51,981 bases of DNA from Flavobacterium hibernum (GTDB lineage Bacteria > Bacteroidota > Bacteroidia > Flavobacteriales > Flavobacteriaceae), in the NCBI RefSeq assembly GCF_000832125.1, contig NZ_JPRK01000021.1, forward strand, positions 1 through 51,981, read 5' to 3'. This document shows positions 40,226 through 49,251 of the stretch, one piece after another. Position 1 is the stretch's first letter. Each line of letters starts with the position of its first letter. The translations under genes were made by a program, and so were the position numbers. Below the pieces are notes generated by a model. That model did no database searches. It saw nothing but the letters and a program-made list of their open reading frames with translations, and was not told the DNA's origin.

Positions 40226-41542
40226 ATGCGAAAAATTATTTTAAGTGTGATTCTTATCACTATTTTGGTACTAACCTTTATATCAAACTTTATCTTAACA
40301 GATAATCCTATTCCGGCAGAAGCTGTAAAGTTTGACACAGGAGATACAGCTTGGATGATCGTAGCAACTGCATTTGTATTGCTTATGACTCCAGGATTAG
40401 GGTTTTTCTATGGAGGAATGGTAGGTAAGAAAAACGTTATCAGTACTATGCTACAAAGTTTTATGGCAATGGTAATTGTTACTATCTTATGGGTTGTTGT
40501 TGCTTTCGGATTAGCTTTTGGCCCTACTATTGGAGGAATCATTGGAGACCCTACTTCAAATTTATTCTTTCAAGGTGTTGGTACTAATACTGCATGGAGT
40601 CTTGCTCCAACAATACCTTTTATGTTATTCGCATTATTTCAAGCAAAATTTGCCATCATTACACCTGCATTAATCACTGGTGCATTTGCAGAGCGTGTAC
40701 GTTTCTGGGCTTATTTGTTATTCATGGTTTTATTTATCATCTTTATATATTCGCCTTTAGCACACATGACTTGGCATCCAGAAGGAATCTTCTTTAAAAT
40801 GGGAGTATTAGACTTCGCTGGAGGAACAGTTGTACATATGAGTGCAGGTTGGGCTGCATTGGCCGGAGCGATATTCTTAGGAAAAAGAAAAATTCAAAAA
40901 GTAAATCCTGCTAGAATTACTTATGTATTATTAGGAACAGGTTTACTATGGTTTGGATGGTTTGGTTTCAATGCAGGTTCTGCATTAGGAGCAAACGGCT
41001 TAGCAGTTCAAGCTTTAGGAACTACAACTGTAGCGGCTGCAGCGGCTGCAATGGCATGGGTTTTCCTTGATAAAATTTTAGGACACAAATTATCTGCACT
41101 AGGAGCATGTATTGGAGCTGTTGTAGGTCTGGTTGCTATTACTCCTGCAGCTGGTTTCGTTAGTATTCCACATGCAATTTTCATCGGAGCGTTTTCTGCA
41201 ATTGTAAGTAACCTTGTAGTAAGCAAATTCCCTAAAGGAAAAATTGATGATGCATTAGATGTTTTTGCTTGCCACGGTGTTGGTGGTATGGTAGGAATGT
41301 TATTAACTGGTGTTTTTGCATCAAAAGCAATCAACCCTGCTGTTGGAGATAATCAAGGTTTAATTTTTGGAACTCCAACTTTATTCATTAACCAATTAAC
41401 TGCTTTAGTAGTTGTTTCGATCTTTGCTTTTGTTGGATCATATATTTTATTCTTTGTTGTAAATAAAATTACTCCACTAAGAGTTACTGAAGAAAAAGAA
41501 GAATTAGGTTTAGATATTTCTCAACACGGAGAATTCTTATAA
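40226..41542 (+). CDS. amt: Ammonium transporter
   Basis: A 438-residue Amt/MEP channel for ammonium. After a signal-like N-terminal helix come eleven hydrophobic helices with the family landmarks: DTAWMIVATAFVLLMTPGLGFFYGGMV, FALFQAKFAIITPALITGAFAER, a first conserved His in FAGGTVVHMSAGWAALAGA and a second His in DVFACHGVGGMVGMLLTG. The short C-terminus (LRVTEEKEELGLDISQHGE) holds the segment that usually contacts the PII protein GlnK. No glnK gene adjoins it in this window. A strong terminator follows at 41587. Confidence 0.95.
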   Translation: MRKIILSVILITILVLTFISNFILTDNPIPAEAVKFDTGDTAWMIVATAFVLLMTPGLGFFYGGMVGKKNVISTMLQSFMAMVIVTILWVVVAFGLAFGPTIGGIIGDPTSNLFFQGVGTNTAWSLAPTIPFMLFALFQAKFAIITPALITGAFAERVRFWAYLLFMVLFIIFIYSPLAHMTWHPEGIFFKMGVLDFAGGTVVHMSAGWAALAGAIFLGKRKIQKVNPARITYVLLGTGLLWFGWFGFNAGSALGANGLAVQALGTTTVAAAAAAMAWVFLDKILGHKLSALGACIGAVVGLVAITPAAGFVSIPHAIFIGAFSAIVSNLVVSKFPKGKIDDALDVFACHGVGGMVGMLLTGVFASKAINPAVGDNQGLIFGTPTLFINQLTALVVVSIFAFVGSYILFFVVNKITPLRVTEEKEELGLDISQHGEFL

Positions 41543-41586
41543 GAAGACATTAAAACCAAAAACCAACCAATTACAATCAACCAAAA

Positions 41587-41620
41587 AAAAGCACTCTTAT
41601 TTTAAGAGTGCTTTTTGCTT
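41587..41620. terminator. Terminator after amt
   Basis: Perfect 13-bp stem aaaagcactctta / taagagtgctttt with a 3-base loop, T-rich on both strands. It ends amt and may also stop dsbD read-through on the minus strand. Confidence 0.9.
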
Positions 41621-41701
41621 TATTGAATTAACCTTTTAATTGTAGATTTCAGACTTCAGATTGTAGAATAAAGAGTAAAGAACATAGAGTATAAACGCAT
41701 T

Positions 41702-41812
41702 CTCTTTACTCTTTACTCTTTACTCTTTACTCTTTACTCTTTACTCTTTACTCTTTACTCTTTACTCTTTACTCTTTACTCTTTACTCTTTACTCTTTAC
41801 TCTTTACTCTTT
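41702..41812. repeat. 7-bp tandem repeat (ctcttta, about 16 copies)
   Basis: The unit ctcttta is repeated without error about 15.9 times, ending at the stop codon of dsbD. The sequence just before (aaagagtaaag) is an inverted copy, so the array can form a hairpin with its own flank. The perfect units suggest recent expansion and a copy number that varies between strains. Confidence 0.95.
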
Positions 41813-43918
41813 CTATTTAAAATTCCCAATTCCTTCTTTTAACCAATGCAAATACTCTTCAGTACTAACATAACTAATTGTAGGTTTTGAAGTGTTTAAG
41901 TTGTTACCTTCTAAATCAGTAATAACATACAGTGGTTGCGTATTCGTTTTATATTTTGAGATCATAAAATCAGTCCATTTATCGCCAACAGTAATAATTT
42001 TATCTCCGGATTTAGTTACAAATTGCTCTTCTTTTGGCAACTCACGTTTATCATCAACATAAAGAGAAATTAATACTACATCATTTTTTAAGATTGGTAA
42101 AACAGCAGGATCAGACCAAACATTGTTTTCCATTTTTCTGCAATTTACACATGCATAACCTGTAAAATCAAGCATAATTGGTTTGTTAATTGATTTTGCA
42201 TACGCAACACCATCTTCAAAATCGTGAAAAACCATAATACCGTGAGGTCCTAATTCTGCACCATCTGGCAAGCCTTTTATTTCACCAACATTACTACCAA
42301 TTGAAGCAGTCGAAACTCCAAGTCCCAAAGGGCTTTCACTATACTGCATTGGAGGAGGAAATGCGCTAATTAATTTTAAAGGTGCTCCCCAAAGTCCTGG
42401 AATCAAATAAATTGTAAAAGTCAGTACTAATAAACCAAATGACAATCTTCCAACTGAAATATGATTTGATGGACTATCGTGTGGCAAAGTAATTTTTCCG
42501 AATAAATAGAATGCCAAAGTTCCAAAAATTGCAATCCAAATTGCTAAGAAAACTTCTCTTTCTAACAAATGTAATTGTAAAACCAAGTCAGCATTTGACA
42601 AGAATTTAAACGCTAAAGCCAATTCTAAAAATCCTAAAACTACTTTTACTGTATTTAACCATCCACCAGATTTTGGCAATGAGTTTAACCAACCCGGGAA
42701 CATTGCAAACAGCATAAATGGTAAAGCCAATGCTGATGAAAACCCTAACATTCCAACAATTGGAGCTATTCCTCCGTTTGAAGCTGCTTCAACCAATAAC
42801 GTTCCAACAATTGGTCCTGTGCATGAAAACGAAACAATTGCAAGAGCCAAAGCCATAAACAATATTCCAATTATTCCGCCTCTATCCGCTTGTTGATCTG
42901 CTTTGTTTGCCCATGAATTTGGCAGCATAATTTCAAAAGCTCCCAAGAATGACGTTGCAAAAACGATCAATATGATAAAGAAAATTAAATTGAACCAAAC
43001 ATCTGTAGAAAGTGCATTTAGTGCATCGGCACCAAAAATCTTAGTTACAAGTAAACCTAATACTACGTAAATAGCGATAATTGAAAGCCCGTAAATAATT
43101 GCATTTCTAATTCCTTTTGCTCTGCTTTTACTCTGTTTAGTAAAAAAGCTCACTGTCATTGGAATCATTGGAAAAACACAAGGTGTAAATAAAGCAGCAA
43201 AACCACCTAAAAAAGCTAGAAAAAATATCGACCATAAACTTCTTGATGATGATGCTAGAGCAGGAACTTCTTCTTGCGCCGAAATTGCAGCTGGGGCAGT
43301 TTTCACTTGTGTTTTTACAGTATCAACTGCAACTGGTTTTATCGTATCGACAGCTAAACCATCAACTTTAGTCTCATCTTTTTTAGCTTCGGCAACGACT
43401 GGAACTTCACTCATTTTAAAAGTGGAAGGAATCGCAATTGAGAATTTTTTATTTGAGTTGATACAAACTTCTTTACAAACCTGAAAATCAAAATCAACAT
43501 CAACCGTTTTTAAATTCGGATTAATAATCGTGATTTCTTGTTCGATATGCGCTTTACCTTCAAAGAAAGTTTCGTTCACACCAAATACATCGTTAAAAGC
43601 AGTTTTGGTTTTACCTTCTTTAGCTTTTCCTACTAAGTTATAATTTCCTTTTTGATTTTTAAATGTAATTTCTAACGCAAGCGGTCCTCCTTCAGGAGTA
43701 AATTGCGAATACATATGCCAATCTTTTTCAATCGTTCCATCAAAAATTAAAACAGCATTATTTCCTGCTTTCTTTTCAATTTTAGCAGTCCACTTTACAG
43801 GTTCCAGGATTTGCGCATTTCCTTTTGCAAAAGCAAACAAGAAAAACAGTAAAAACAGAACGGACTTATTCCAGATGTTTTTATACATTATCGTTTGATG
43901 GTGTTGATTAAAGTTCAT
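41813..43918 (-). CDS. dsbD: Thiol:disulfide interchange protein DsbD
   Basis: A 701-residue DsbD-type electron carrier that moves reducing power from the cytoplasm to periplasmic thiols. A signal peptide (MYKNIWNKSVLFLLFFLFAFAKGNAQ) precedes the N-terminal DsbD-alpha domain (WHMYSQFTPEGG, DFQVCKEVC). Eight membrane helices follow with cysteines in FTPCVFPMIPMTV and FSCTGPIVG. The C-terminal thioredoxin domain has YACVNCRKMENNVW. The open frame begins at ATG 43916-43918, overlapping the tilS stop as ATGA. The signal peptide instead fits the ATG at 43886-43888, ten residues later. Either start is possible, with the second favoured by signal-peptide form. The gene ends against the 7-bp tandem repeat. 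Confidence 0.93.
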   Translation of the reverse strand: MNFNQHHQTIMYKNIWNKSVLFLLFFLFAFAKGNAQILEPVKWTAKIEKKAGNNAVLIFDGTIEKDWHMYSQFTPEGGPLALEITFKNQKGNYNLVGKAKEGKTKTAFNDVFGVNETFFEGKAHIEQEITIINPNLKTVDVDFDFQVCKEVCINSNKKFSIAIPSTFKMSEVPVVAEAKKDETKVDGLAVDTIKPVAVDTVKTQVKTAPAAISAQEEVPALASSSRSLWSIFFLAFLGGFAALFTPCVFPMIPMTVSFFTKQSKSRAKGIRNAIIYGLSIIAIYVVLGLLVTKIFGADALNALSTDVWFNLIFFIILIVFATSFLGAFEIMLPNSWANKADQQADRGGIIGILFMALALAIVSFSCTGPIVGTLLVEAASNGGIAPIVGMLGFSSALALPFMLFAMFPGWLNSLPKSGGWLNTVKVVLGFLELALAFKFLSNADLVLQLHLLEREVFLAIWIAIFGTLAFYLFGKITLPHDSPSNHISVGRLSFGLLVLTFTIYLIPGLWGAPLKLISAFPPPMQYSESPLGLGVSTASIGSNVGEIKGLPDGAELGPHGIMVFHDFEDGVAYAKSINKPIMLDFTGYACVNCRKMENNVWSDPAVLPILKNDVVLISLYVDDKRELPKEEQFVTKSGDKIITVGDKWTDFMISKYKTNTQPLYVITDLEGNNLNTSKPTISYVSTEEYLHWLKEGIGNFK

Positions 43919-45228
43919 GATTGTAATTCGATTTTAAGTATTCTATTTGTGGTATTTTCGATTTTAAAGCGTTCGTCCTGTCTAATTCCAACAACCCATA
44001 CAATTTGGTTGTTTGAACACAAAATCCATGTTTTTTCCTTTTCAATTAGAGATAATTTCTCGTCCTTAAAAAGTTTGCTCACTTTTTTAGACTTTCCATT
44101 CATTCCAAAAGGATGAAAAACATCTCCTTCATTCCATTTACGTAAAATCAAAGGAAACTGGATTTTTTCAGCATCGACAAATATAGCTTTATTTGAATCT
44201 ATAGTTATGTGACCTACGTTACATAGCTTCAAATTTAAGGGAAAATTAACTTCTTTATCTTCTTCATTAATTTCAAACTCATCCTTCTCTTCTATTTCAG
44301 AAATGGGACTTAAAATCAATGTTTCTCTATTTTTTAGTAATCTAAATTCAGCCGAAAACACTTGTTTTCCTGACTGTCCGCCAACTAAATCATAAATATC
44401 ATTCCATGCCAAAAAGCCAAATTCATTAAGCCATTGATACAAGTACGATTTATAATTAGGTAATTTTTTAAGATGATTCAAATCAAAATAAATATCATCT
44501 CCAACTTCTTTTGCTACTTGCTGATAAATCATTATTGAAGCATCTTCGACCATTTCTTGCGATTCCTGCAAGTATGATTGTGTTTTTTGGAAAGCATTCA
44601 AAAAGTTCGGATTGATTTCTTTTAGTATGGGAACTAAATCATGGCGAATTTTGTTTCTAAGGTATTTGTTCGACGCGTTACTACTATCTTCTCGCCATTC
44701 AATCTTATTTTCCTGAGCATAAGTAAGAATCTCATCTCTGGAAAAAGGCAAAAGCGGACGAATAATTTTATCATTTTCCTCGGGAATTCCAGTTAACCCG
44801 TCTAAACCAGTTCCCCTGGTTAAATTGATAATAAAAGTTTCCAAATTGTCATCGGCATGATGCGCGGTTAAAATATAATCGAAATTCTTACTTTCTAAAA
44901 GTTCATAAAACCAACTGTATCGCAACTCTCGAGCAGCAACTTGCGTTGACAATTTATAATCTTTAGCAAAAGCCTCGGTATCAAATTGAGTAATAAAAAC
45001 GGGAATGTTATTTTGATCGCAATAGTTTTTAATAAAATTCTGATCGCCAAAACTCTCCAGTCCACGTAATTGAAAATTACAGTGCAAAACAGCAATTTCA
45101 TATGGTAATTGTTTTAACAAATGCAACAAGACCATACTATCTAATCCTCCGCTTACTGCCAGAAATAGCTTTTTATCTCCCAAAAATGGAAATCTAGACG
45201 CAATGTGATTTTGAAATTTTGAAAACAT
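43915..45228 (-). CDS. tilS: tRNA(Ile)-lysidine synthase
   Basis: A 437-residue TilS, which converts C34 of the AUA-reading tRNA-Ile to lysidine and so is expected to be essential. The PP-loop ATPase motif is AVSGGLDSMVLLHLL (SGGLDS at residues 26-31). The catalytic domain continues with AVLHCNFQLRG, LTAHHADDNLETFIINLTRGTGLDGLTGI and RNKIRHDLVP. The C-terminal domain has RKWNEGDVFHPFGMNGKSKKVSKLFKD, the tRNA acceptor-binding part. Its stop codon overlaps the first possible start of dsbD, suggesting one transcript. Confidence 0.95.
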   Translation of the reverse strand: MFSKFQNHIASRFPFLGDKKLFLAVSGGLDSMVLLHLLKQLPYEIAVLHCNFQLRGLESFGDQNFIKNYCDQNNIPVFITQFDTEAFAKDYKLSTQVAARELRYSWFYELLESKNFDYILTAHHADDNLETFIINLTRGTGLDGLTGIPEENDKIIRPLLPFSRDEILTYAQENKIEWREDSSNASNKYLRNKIRHDLVPILKEINPNFLNAFQKTQSYLQESQEMVEDASIMIYQQVAKEVGDDIYFDLNHLKKLPNYKSYLYQWLNEFGFLAWNDIYDLVGGQSGKQVFSAEFRLLKNRETLILSPISEIEEKDEFEINEEDKEVNFPLNLKLCNVGHITIDSNKAIFVDAEKIQFPLILRKWNEGDVFHPFGMNGKSKKVSKLFKDEKLSLIEKEKTWILCSNNQIVWVVGIRQDERFKIENTTNRILKIELQS

Positions 45229-45284
45229 TCGATAAATGTAAAAAATTAAATTCGATCTATTTTTAAATGAAATGTTAAGCGTAT

Positions 45285-45475
45285 TTTTTTGTCACGAATT
45301 GCGCAATTTTTTTTTGCCACAGATTAAAAAGATTTACACAAATTTTTTAAAGTCATTTTTTGCCACGAATTACACAAATTAGCGCAAATTAATTTTAATA
45401 AAATCTAACTAAATCTGCTTAAATCATTTTAGATCTGCGTGAAACAAAATCATTTTAATCCTTTTAATCTGTGAC
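45285..45475. repeat. Degenerate intergenic repeat of the ttgccacgaatta type
   Basis: Between tilS and pabB, the phrase 'tgccac(a/g)a(a)tta..acacaaatt' occurs twice (about 45313 and 45361). Related gcgcaattt and atctgcgtgaaac pieces lie to each side. Such phrases are common short dispersed repeats in Flavobacterium intergenic DNA. No gene fits here. Confidence 0.6.
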
Positions 45476-45481
45476 TAACTT

Positions 45482-46768
45482 TTACTGCAAAACTTCATGC
45501 ATTGCTTTAGCTTTTAGTAAACATTCTTCGTATTCGTTTTCGGGAATTGATTGCGATGTAATGGCACTTCCTACTGAAAACGAAACATATTTATTTTCTT
45601 GATTGTACAAAATACTCCTAATTACCACATTAAAATCAAAGTCGCCTTCTGGAGTAAAATAGCCAACAGCACCACTATACAAACCTCTTTTGGTTTCTTC
45701 CAGATTTTCGATAATTTTCATTACCGAAATCTTTGGTGCTCCTGTCATACTTCCCATTGGAAAAGTGGTTCTTAAAACATCAATTGGCGAATATTGCGGA
45801 TCTAATTTTGAAGTAATAGTAGAAATCATTTGATGTACTTGCAAAAAAGAATAGATTTTACAAAGTGCTACAACTTCTACAGAACCTTTTTGAGCAGTAT
45901 GCGACAAATCATTCCGAACCAAATCTGTTATCATAATATTTTCGGCACGTTCTTTTGCATCTGATGCTAAGAATTGTTTTGATTTTTCGTCTTCTAAAGG
46001 ATCTAAAGATCGCTTTGAAGTTCCTTTTATAGGCTGAGAAATCAAATTTCCCTCCACTTTTTTCAGATAACGTTCCGGAGAAGCAGAAAGTAGATAATGC
46101 TTATTATTTTTAAAGAAAACCGAAAACGGAGCTTGCGAAATTGTATTTAGTTTCTGAAATTTCTCTAATGGATTTATAATCGCATTTTCGGCAAAAAATT
46201 CCATACAAAAATTAGCTTCATACATATCGCCTTTATGAATATGTTCGAGCATTTTTGTTACTTTTTCAACATATAATTCTTTTGAAATACGTTGTTGTAC
46301 TTTGACTCCGCTCAGCGTGACAAAGGGTTCGGAATTACTTTCTGTAATCTCTTCAAAATCATCTTCGACCTCATCATCACAAAGTAATAAATATTGAATT
46401 TCGAGCTGATTTCCTTTTAATAAAAATATTTTTTTAGGCTGAAAAAAAAACAAATCGGGAAAATCTAAACCATCAAAATTAGCGGATTTTAAGTCTTCAA
46501 CATCATTTTTTAAATCGTATGTAAGATAACCAAAAAGCCAATCTTTGGTAGTTTGTTGGTATTGTTTTAAATCTTCAAAAGCGTTATGAAAATCGGTTTT
46601 TAAAGACGTAAACGCATCCACAGCTAACACACAATCAAAACTAGAATATTCTTGCGGATACGAATTGCTATCCAAAAAAACGATTTCTCGAAATTGTTGC
46701 GACCAGCTTAAAAGTTGTTGTTTAAAATGCTCTGGATTTGAAATATGTTTATGAATGGAAACTCTCAA
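45482..46768 (-). CDS. pabB: Aminodeoxychorismate synthase component I
   Basis: A 428-residue chorismate-utilising enzyme making aminodeoxychorismate for folate. The conserved C-terminal blocks are complete: SASPERYLKKVEGNLISQPIKGTSKRS, ERAENIMITDLVRNDLSHTA, TTFPMGSMTGAPKISVMKIIENLE, and YSGAVGYFTPEGDFDFNVVIRS. The PIKGT motif has Lys where PabB does and anthranilate synthase has PIAGT, which supports PabB. A frame open to 46792 starts at a TTG inside the -7 promoter box (46790-46797). A TTG at 46766-46768, giving MRVSIHKHIS, is therefore the likelier start. Confidence 0.85.
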   Translation of the reverse strand: MRVSIHKHISNPEHFKQQLLSWSQQFREIVFLDSNSYPQEYSSFDCVLAVDAFTSLKTDFHNAFEDLKQYQQTTKDWLFGYLTYDLKNDVEDLKSANFDGLDFPDLFFFQPKKIFLLKGNQLEIQYLLLCDDEVEDDFEEITESNSEPFVTLSGVKVQQRISKELYVEKVTKMLEHIHKGDMYEANFCMEFFAENAIINPLEKFQKLNTISQAPFSVFFKNNKHYLLSASPERYLKKVEGNLISQPIKGTSKRSLDPLEDEKSKQFLASDAKERAENIMITDLVRNDLSHTAQKGSVEVVALCKIYSFLQVHQMISTITSKLDPQYSPIDVLRTTFPMGSMTGAPKISVMKIIENLEETKRGLYSGAVGYFTPEGDFDFNVVIRSILYNQENKYVSFSVGSAITSQSIPENEYEECLLKAKAMHEVLQ

Positions 46769-46789
46769 AAATAAATAAATTTTAGAGTC

Positions 46790-46797
46790 CAAAATTA
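46790..46797 (-). promoter_or_regulatory. Host-type -7 box of pabB
   Basis: TAATTTTG on the minus strand matches TAnnTTTG; the start site predicted near 46783 leaves a leader of about 15 nt to the TTG at 46768. This placement rules out the more distal start. Confidence 0.55.
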
Positions 46798-46955
46798 CGA
46801 CAAAAAAAATCCTTCGATAAAGTAATACTCAAAAAATTATTGGCACACTTTTTAGTATATCGAATTAACACTTATTATTTAAATAGCTTTTTAACACAAA
46901 ATCCAATATTAATAAAACCAAAAACTTTATTTATCAATCAAATTTTAAAACCTTT

Positions 46956-47852
46956 ATGAAAACAATTGCAAAATTAGGACTAACCTTTGCAGTAATCATC
47001 GCATTACTATTTTCTTGTAAAAAAGCTGATAATTCTTCGTACGGAGAATCGGCAGATATGAAAGCTTCCGCAGACAGCACCGCGGTTTCGTCATCGGCAG
47101 CAGTAGAGCAAAAGGACAGCAAACAAAAATTTATTCGAACTGCGGATATTAAATTTAAGGTCAAAAATGTCGTCAAGTCCACTTATGCAATTGAAAACGC
47201 TACTCAAAAATTTGGTGGTTTTGTTACTTATACCAATTTACAAAGCAATATTCACGATCAGATAAAAACTAAAATTAGTCAGGATAGTACACTTGAAACT
47301 ACTAAATATACGGTAGAAAATAATATTACTATTCGTGTTCCTAACACGCAACTTGATACGGTAATTAAAACAATCGCCAAACAAATTGACTTTCTAGACT
47401 TTAGAGTAATCAAGGCTGATGATGTTTCGCTAAAGATGTTAGCCAATCAGCTTTCGCAAAAAAGAAATGCTGGTACAGAAAAAAGAGTCGAAAAAGCAAT
47501 TGATTCTAAGGGCAAGAAAATAAATGATATTATGGAGGCCGAAAATACTCTGGCCAATCAAAAAGAAGCTAACGACAATCGTACTATTGATAATTTGTCG
47601 TTGCAAGATCAGATTAATTTTAGCACCATCACATTACAACTTTACCAAAACGAAACGGTAAGACAAGAAACAATGGCAAGCGAAAAAAACAGCAATGCTT
47701 ATAAACCAAACTTAGGTATTCAGATTATTGATTCTCTAAAAAATGGTTGGTACATTCTTGAAACATTATTTGTATTTATTATTAATCTTTGGCCGTTCAT
47801 TTTGATTGGTTTAGGCGGATTTTTCCTTTACAAAAGATACTACAGAAAATAA
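46956..47852 (+). CDS. DUF4349 lipoprotein
   Basis: A 298-residue membrane lipoprotein of the DUF4349 family. The signal ends in a lipobox, LLFSCKKAD, with Cys21. After a Ser/Ala-rich linker, KFIRTADIKFKVKNVVKSTYAIENATQKFGGFVTY is the family start and ITIRVPNTQLDTVIKTI is its second block. A coiled coil of about residues 175-215 follows. NLSLQDQINFSTITLQLYQNE is the typical last block, and a C-terminal membrane helix (YILETLFVFIINLWPFILIG) with a basic tail ends the protein. The dual anchoring is typical. The function of the family is not known. Confidence 0.85.
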   Translation: MKTIAKLGLTFAVIIALLFSCKKADNSSYGESADMKASADSTAVSSSAAVEQKDSKQKFIRTADIKFKVKNVVKSTYAIENATQKFGGFVTYTNLQSNIHDQIKTKISQDSTLETTKYTVENNITIRVPNTQLDTVIKTIAKQIDFLDFRVIKADDVSLKMLANQLSQKRNAGTEKRVEKAIDSKGKKINDIMEAENTLANQKEANDNRTIDNLSLQDQINFSTITLQLYQNETVRQETMASEKNSNAYKPNLGIQIIDSLKNGWYILETLFVFIINLWPFILIGLGGFFLYKRYYRK

Positions 47853-47895
47853 GAAAAGTGTTAATAAAGTAGCAATTTAATACGAAAAAAATCGT

Positions 47896-47903
47896 TATAT
47901 TTG
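47896..47903 (+). promoter_or_regulatory. Host-type -7 box of the DoxX-like gene
   Basis: TATATTTG matches TAnnTTTG. It lies 160 bp before the gene, so the leader is long and holds two small inverted repeats (ttataa / ttataa near 47925 and tgtaaaa / ttttaca near 47945). These may or may not be regulatory. Confidence 0.5.
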
Positions 47904-48062
47904 ATATAGCATTGTTATAATCCTAAAATTGGGTTATAAAGATTGTAAAATTCTCAATAGAATAGTTTTACAAATTGATTTTCATTTTATTAGAGAATTC
48001 AGATTATTAATTTTTCTATAAATAAAGTATACTTTTTTAACTCATTAAAAATCCTAAGTATT

Positions 48063-48440
48063 ATGAAAATTGCTACTATTATTGTCCGCGTTTTGATTGG
48101 TCTTTTACTGCTTTTTGCTTCCATTAGTTTTTTCTTTCACCTAATGCCGGCTGAACCTGTAAACAATGATGATTTTAAGGCTTTTAACACTGGCCTTGTT
48201 GCTTCTAAATATTTGATGCCGTTAGCCAAGTCTGTCGAATTGATTTGCGGGATTGCTTTTGTAACGGGACGTTATGTAACTCTTGCCAATATCCTTATAC
48301 TACCTATTACAATTAATATTTTGTTTATAAATTATTTTATGTCTCCGGAAAAGCTTCCTATTGCAGCTTTATTATTTTTGGCAAACATCTTCCTGATCTA
48401 CAGATATTGGAATAATTACAGAACGGTTTTCACCAGATAA
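48063..48440 (+). CDS. DoxX-like membrane protein
   Basis: A 125-residue integral membrane protein with four predicted helices (MKIATIIVRVLIGLLLLFASISFFF; LMPLAKSVELICGIAFVTG; YVTLANILILPITINILFINY; LPIAALLFLANIFLIYRYW). The pattern of helix 1 'R.LiGl.llfas' and helix 2 'K..EliCGi.f..G' matches DoxX family proteins. The physiological role of most members is unknown. It is solitary between lipoprotein and lipocalin genes. Confidence 0.78.
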   Translation: MKIATIIVRVLIGLLLLFASISFFFHLMPAEPVNNDDFKAFNTGLVASKYLMPLAKSVELICGIAFVTGRYVTLANILILPITINILFINYFMSPEKLPIAALLFLANIFLIYRYWNNYRTVFTR

Positions 48441-48463
48441 TTTATTCACATTTAAAATAAACA

Positions 48464-48490
48464 AACCCGATACTCAAAAAGTATCGGGTT
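48464..48490. terminator. Bidirectional terminator between DoxX-like and lipocalin genes
   Basis: Perfect 11-bp stem aacccgatact / agtatcgggtt with a 5-base loop between two convergent genes. Confidence 0.85.
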
Positions 48491-48536
48491 CCTTATTTAG
48501 CAAAAATCTCAACCTTAAAATCTCTACTAATTTACT

Positions 48537-49085
48537 TTATTGTGTTTTTACTTTATTGTGTTCTACCCAAACTAAGTCAGAAACTTCAAATCCAATCTCT
48601 CTAGCCTTAATCAGAAAATCGGCTTTTATACTTTCCGGAATTGTAGTCTCTCTAGAAAGTATCCACATATATTTTAAGCTTTCGCCGGCAACGAGCGCAT
48701 ATTTATAATTTTCTTCAACTGCAATTACATTGTATCCGGCATAAAATGGACCAAAAAAAGAAACTTTCAACATTCCAATATTTTCTTCTTTAACAAATTT
48801 TGCTTTACCAATACTTTGCTCCCATTTTTCCTTTTTAACGTCATAACCTTTATTATCGACTTTTATGGTTCCGTTATCATTTAAGGAATATTCTGCGGTA
48901 ACATTGTTGAGTCCTTTTTCGTATTTAAAATCCAGTCTCGCAATTCCATACCATTTCCCTAAATATTTTGCTTTATCAAAGTTGGTGACCGCAACCGCTT
49001 TTTTAGGAATCGTTGATCCACAAGAATAAAGTGTAAGCGCAATTCCTGCTCCAAGTAAAACCGGAGCTATATATTTACTTTTCAT
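48537..49085 (-). CDS. blc: Lipocalin family lipoprotein (Blc-like)
   Basis: A 182-residue bacterial lipocalin of the outer-membrane Blc type, thought to bind lipids under envelope stress. The lipobox is LTLYSCGST (Cys22). The lipocalin signature is NFDKAKYLGKWYGIARLDF with the invariant GKWYG, followed by the strands GLNNVTAEYSLNDNGTIKVDNKGY and LKVSFFGPFYAGYNVIAVEENYKYALV. The C-terminal helix (ESIKADFLIKAREIGFEV) is also typical. The upstream TATCTTTA resembles the host -7 box with one mismatch. Confidence 0.9.
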   Translation of the reverse strand: MKSKYIAPVLLGAGIALTLYSCGSTIPKKAVAVTNFDKAKYLGKWYGIARLDFKYEKGLNNVTAEYSLNDNGTIKVDNKGYDVKKEKWEQSIGKAKFVKEENIGMLKVSFFGPFYAGYNVIAVEENYKYALVAGESLKYMWILSRETTIPESIKADFLIKAREIGFEVSDLVWVEHNKVKTQ

Positions 49086-49199
49086 AATGTTATCTTTTAG
49101 TTTTATAAAGATAGCATTAGATTAAAATATTTATTTTACAGAATTACAATTGCTTTTTACATTTTTTCGAACCTAAAACAGGAATTTTTTAAAAAGAAA

Positions 49200-49227
49200 A
49201 ACCGCTACAAAATGAATTGTAGCGGTT
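49200..49227. terminator. Terminator after lpd
   Basis: Stem aaccgctacaa / ttgtagcggtt with a loop of about six bases, 25 bp after the lpd stop on the minus strand, with A/T runs around it. Confidence 0.85.
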
Positions 49228-49251
49228 TCCTAAATATAATTTTTACGTAAA

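Noticed and set aside
41702..41812. CRISPR array
   Set aside because: The unit is 7 bp with no spacers and no cas genes are nearby; it is a simple tandem repeat.
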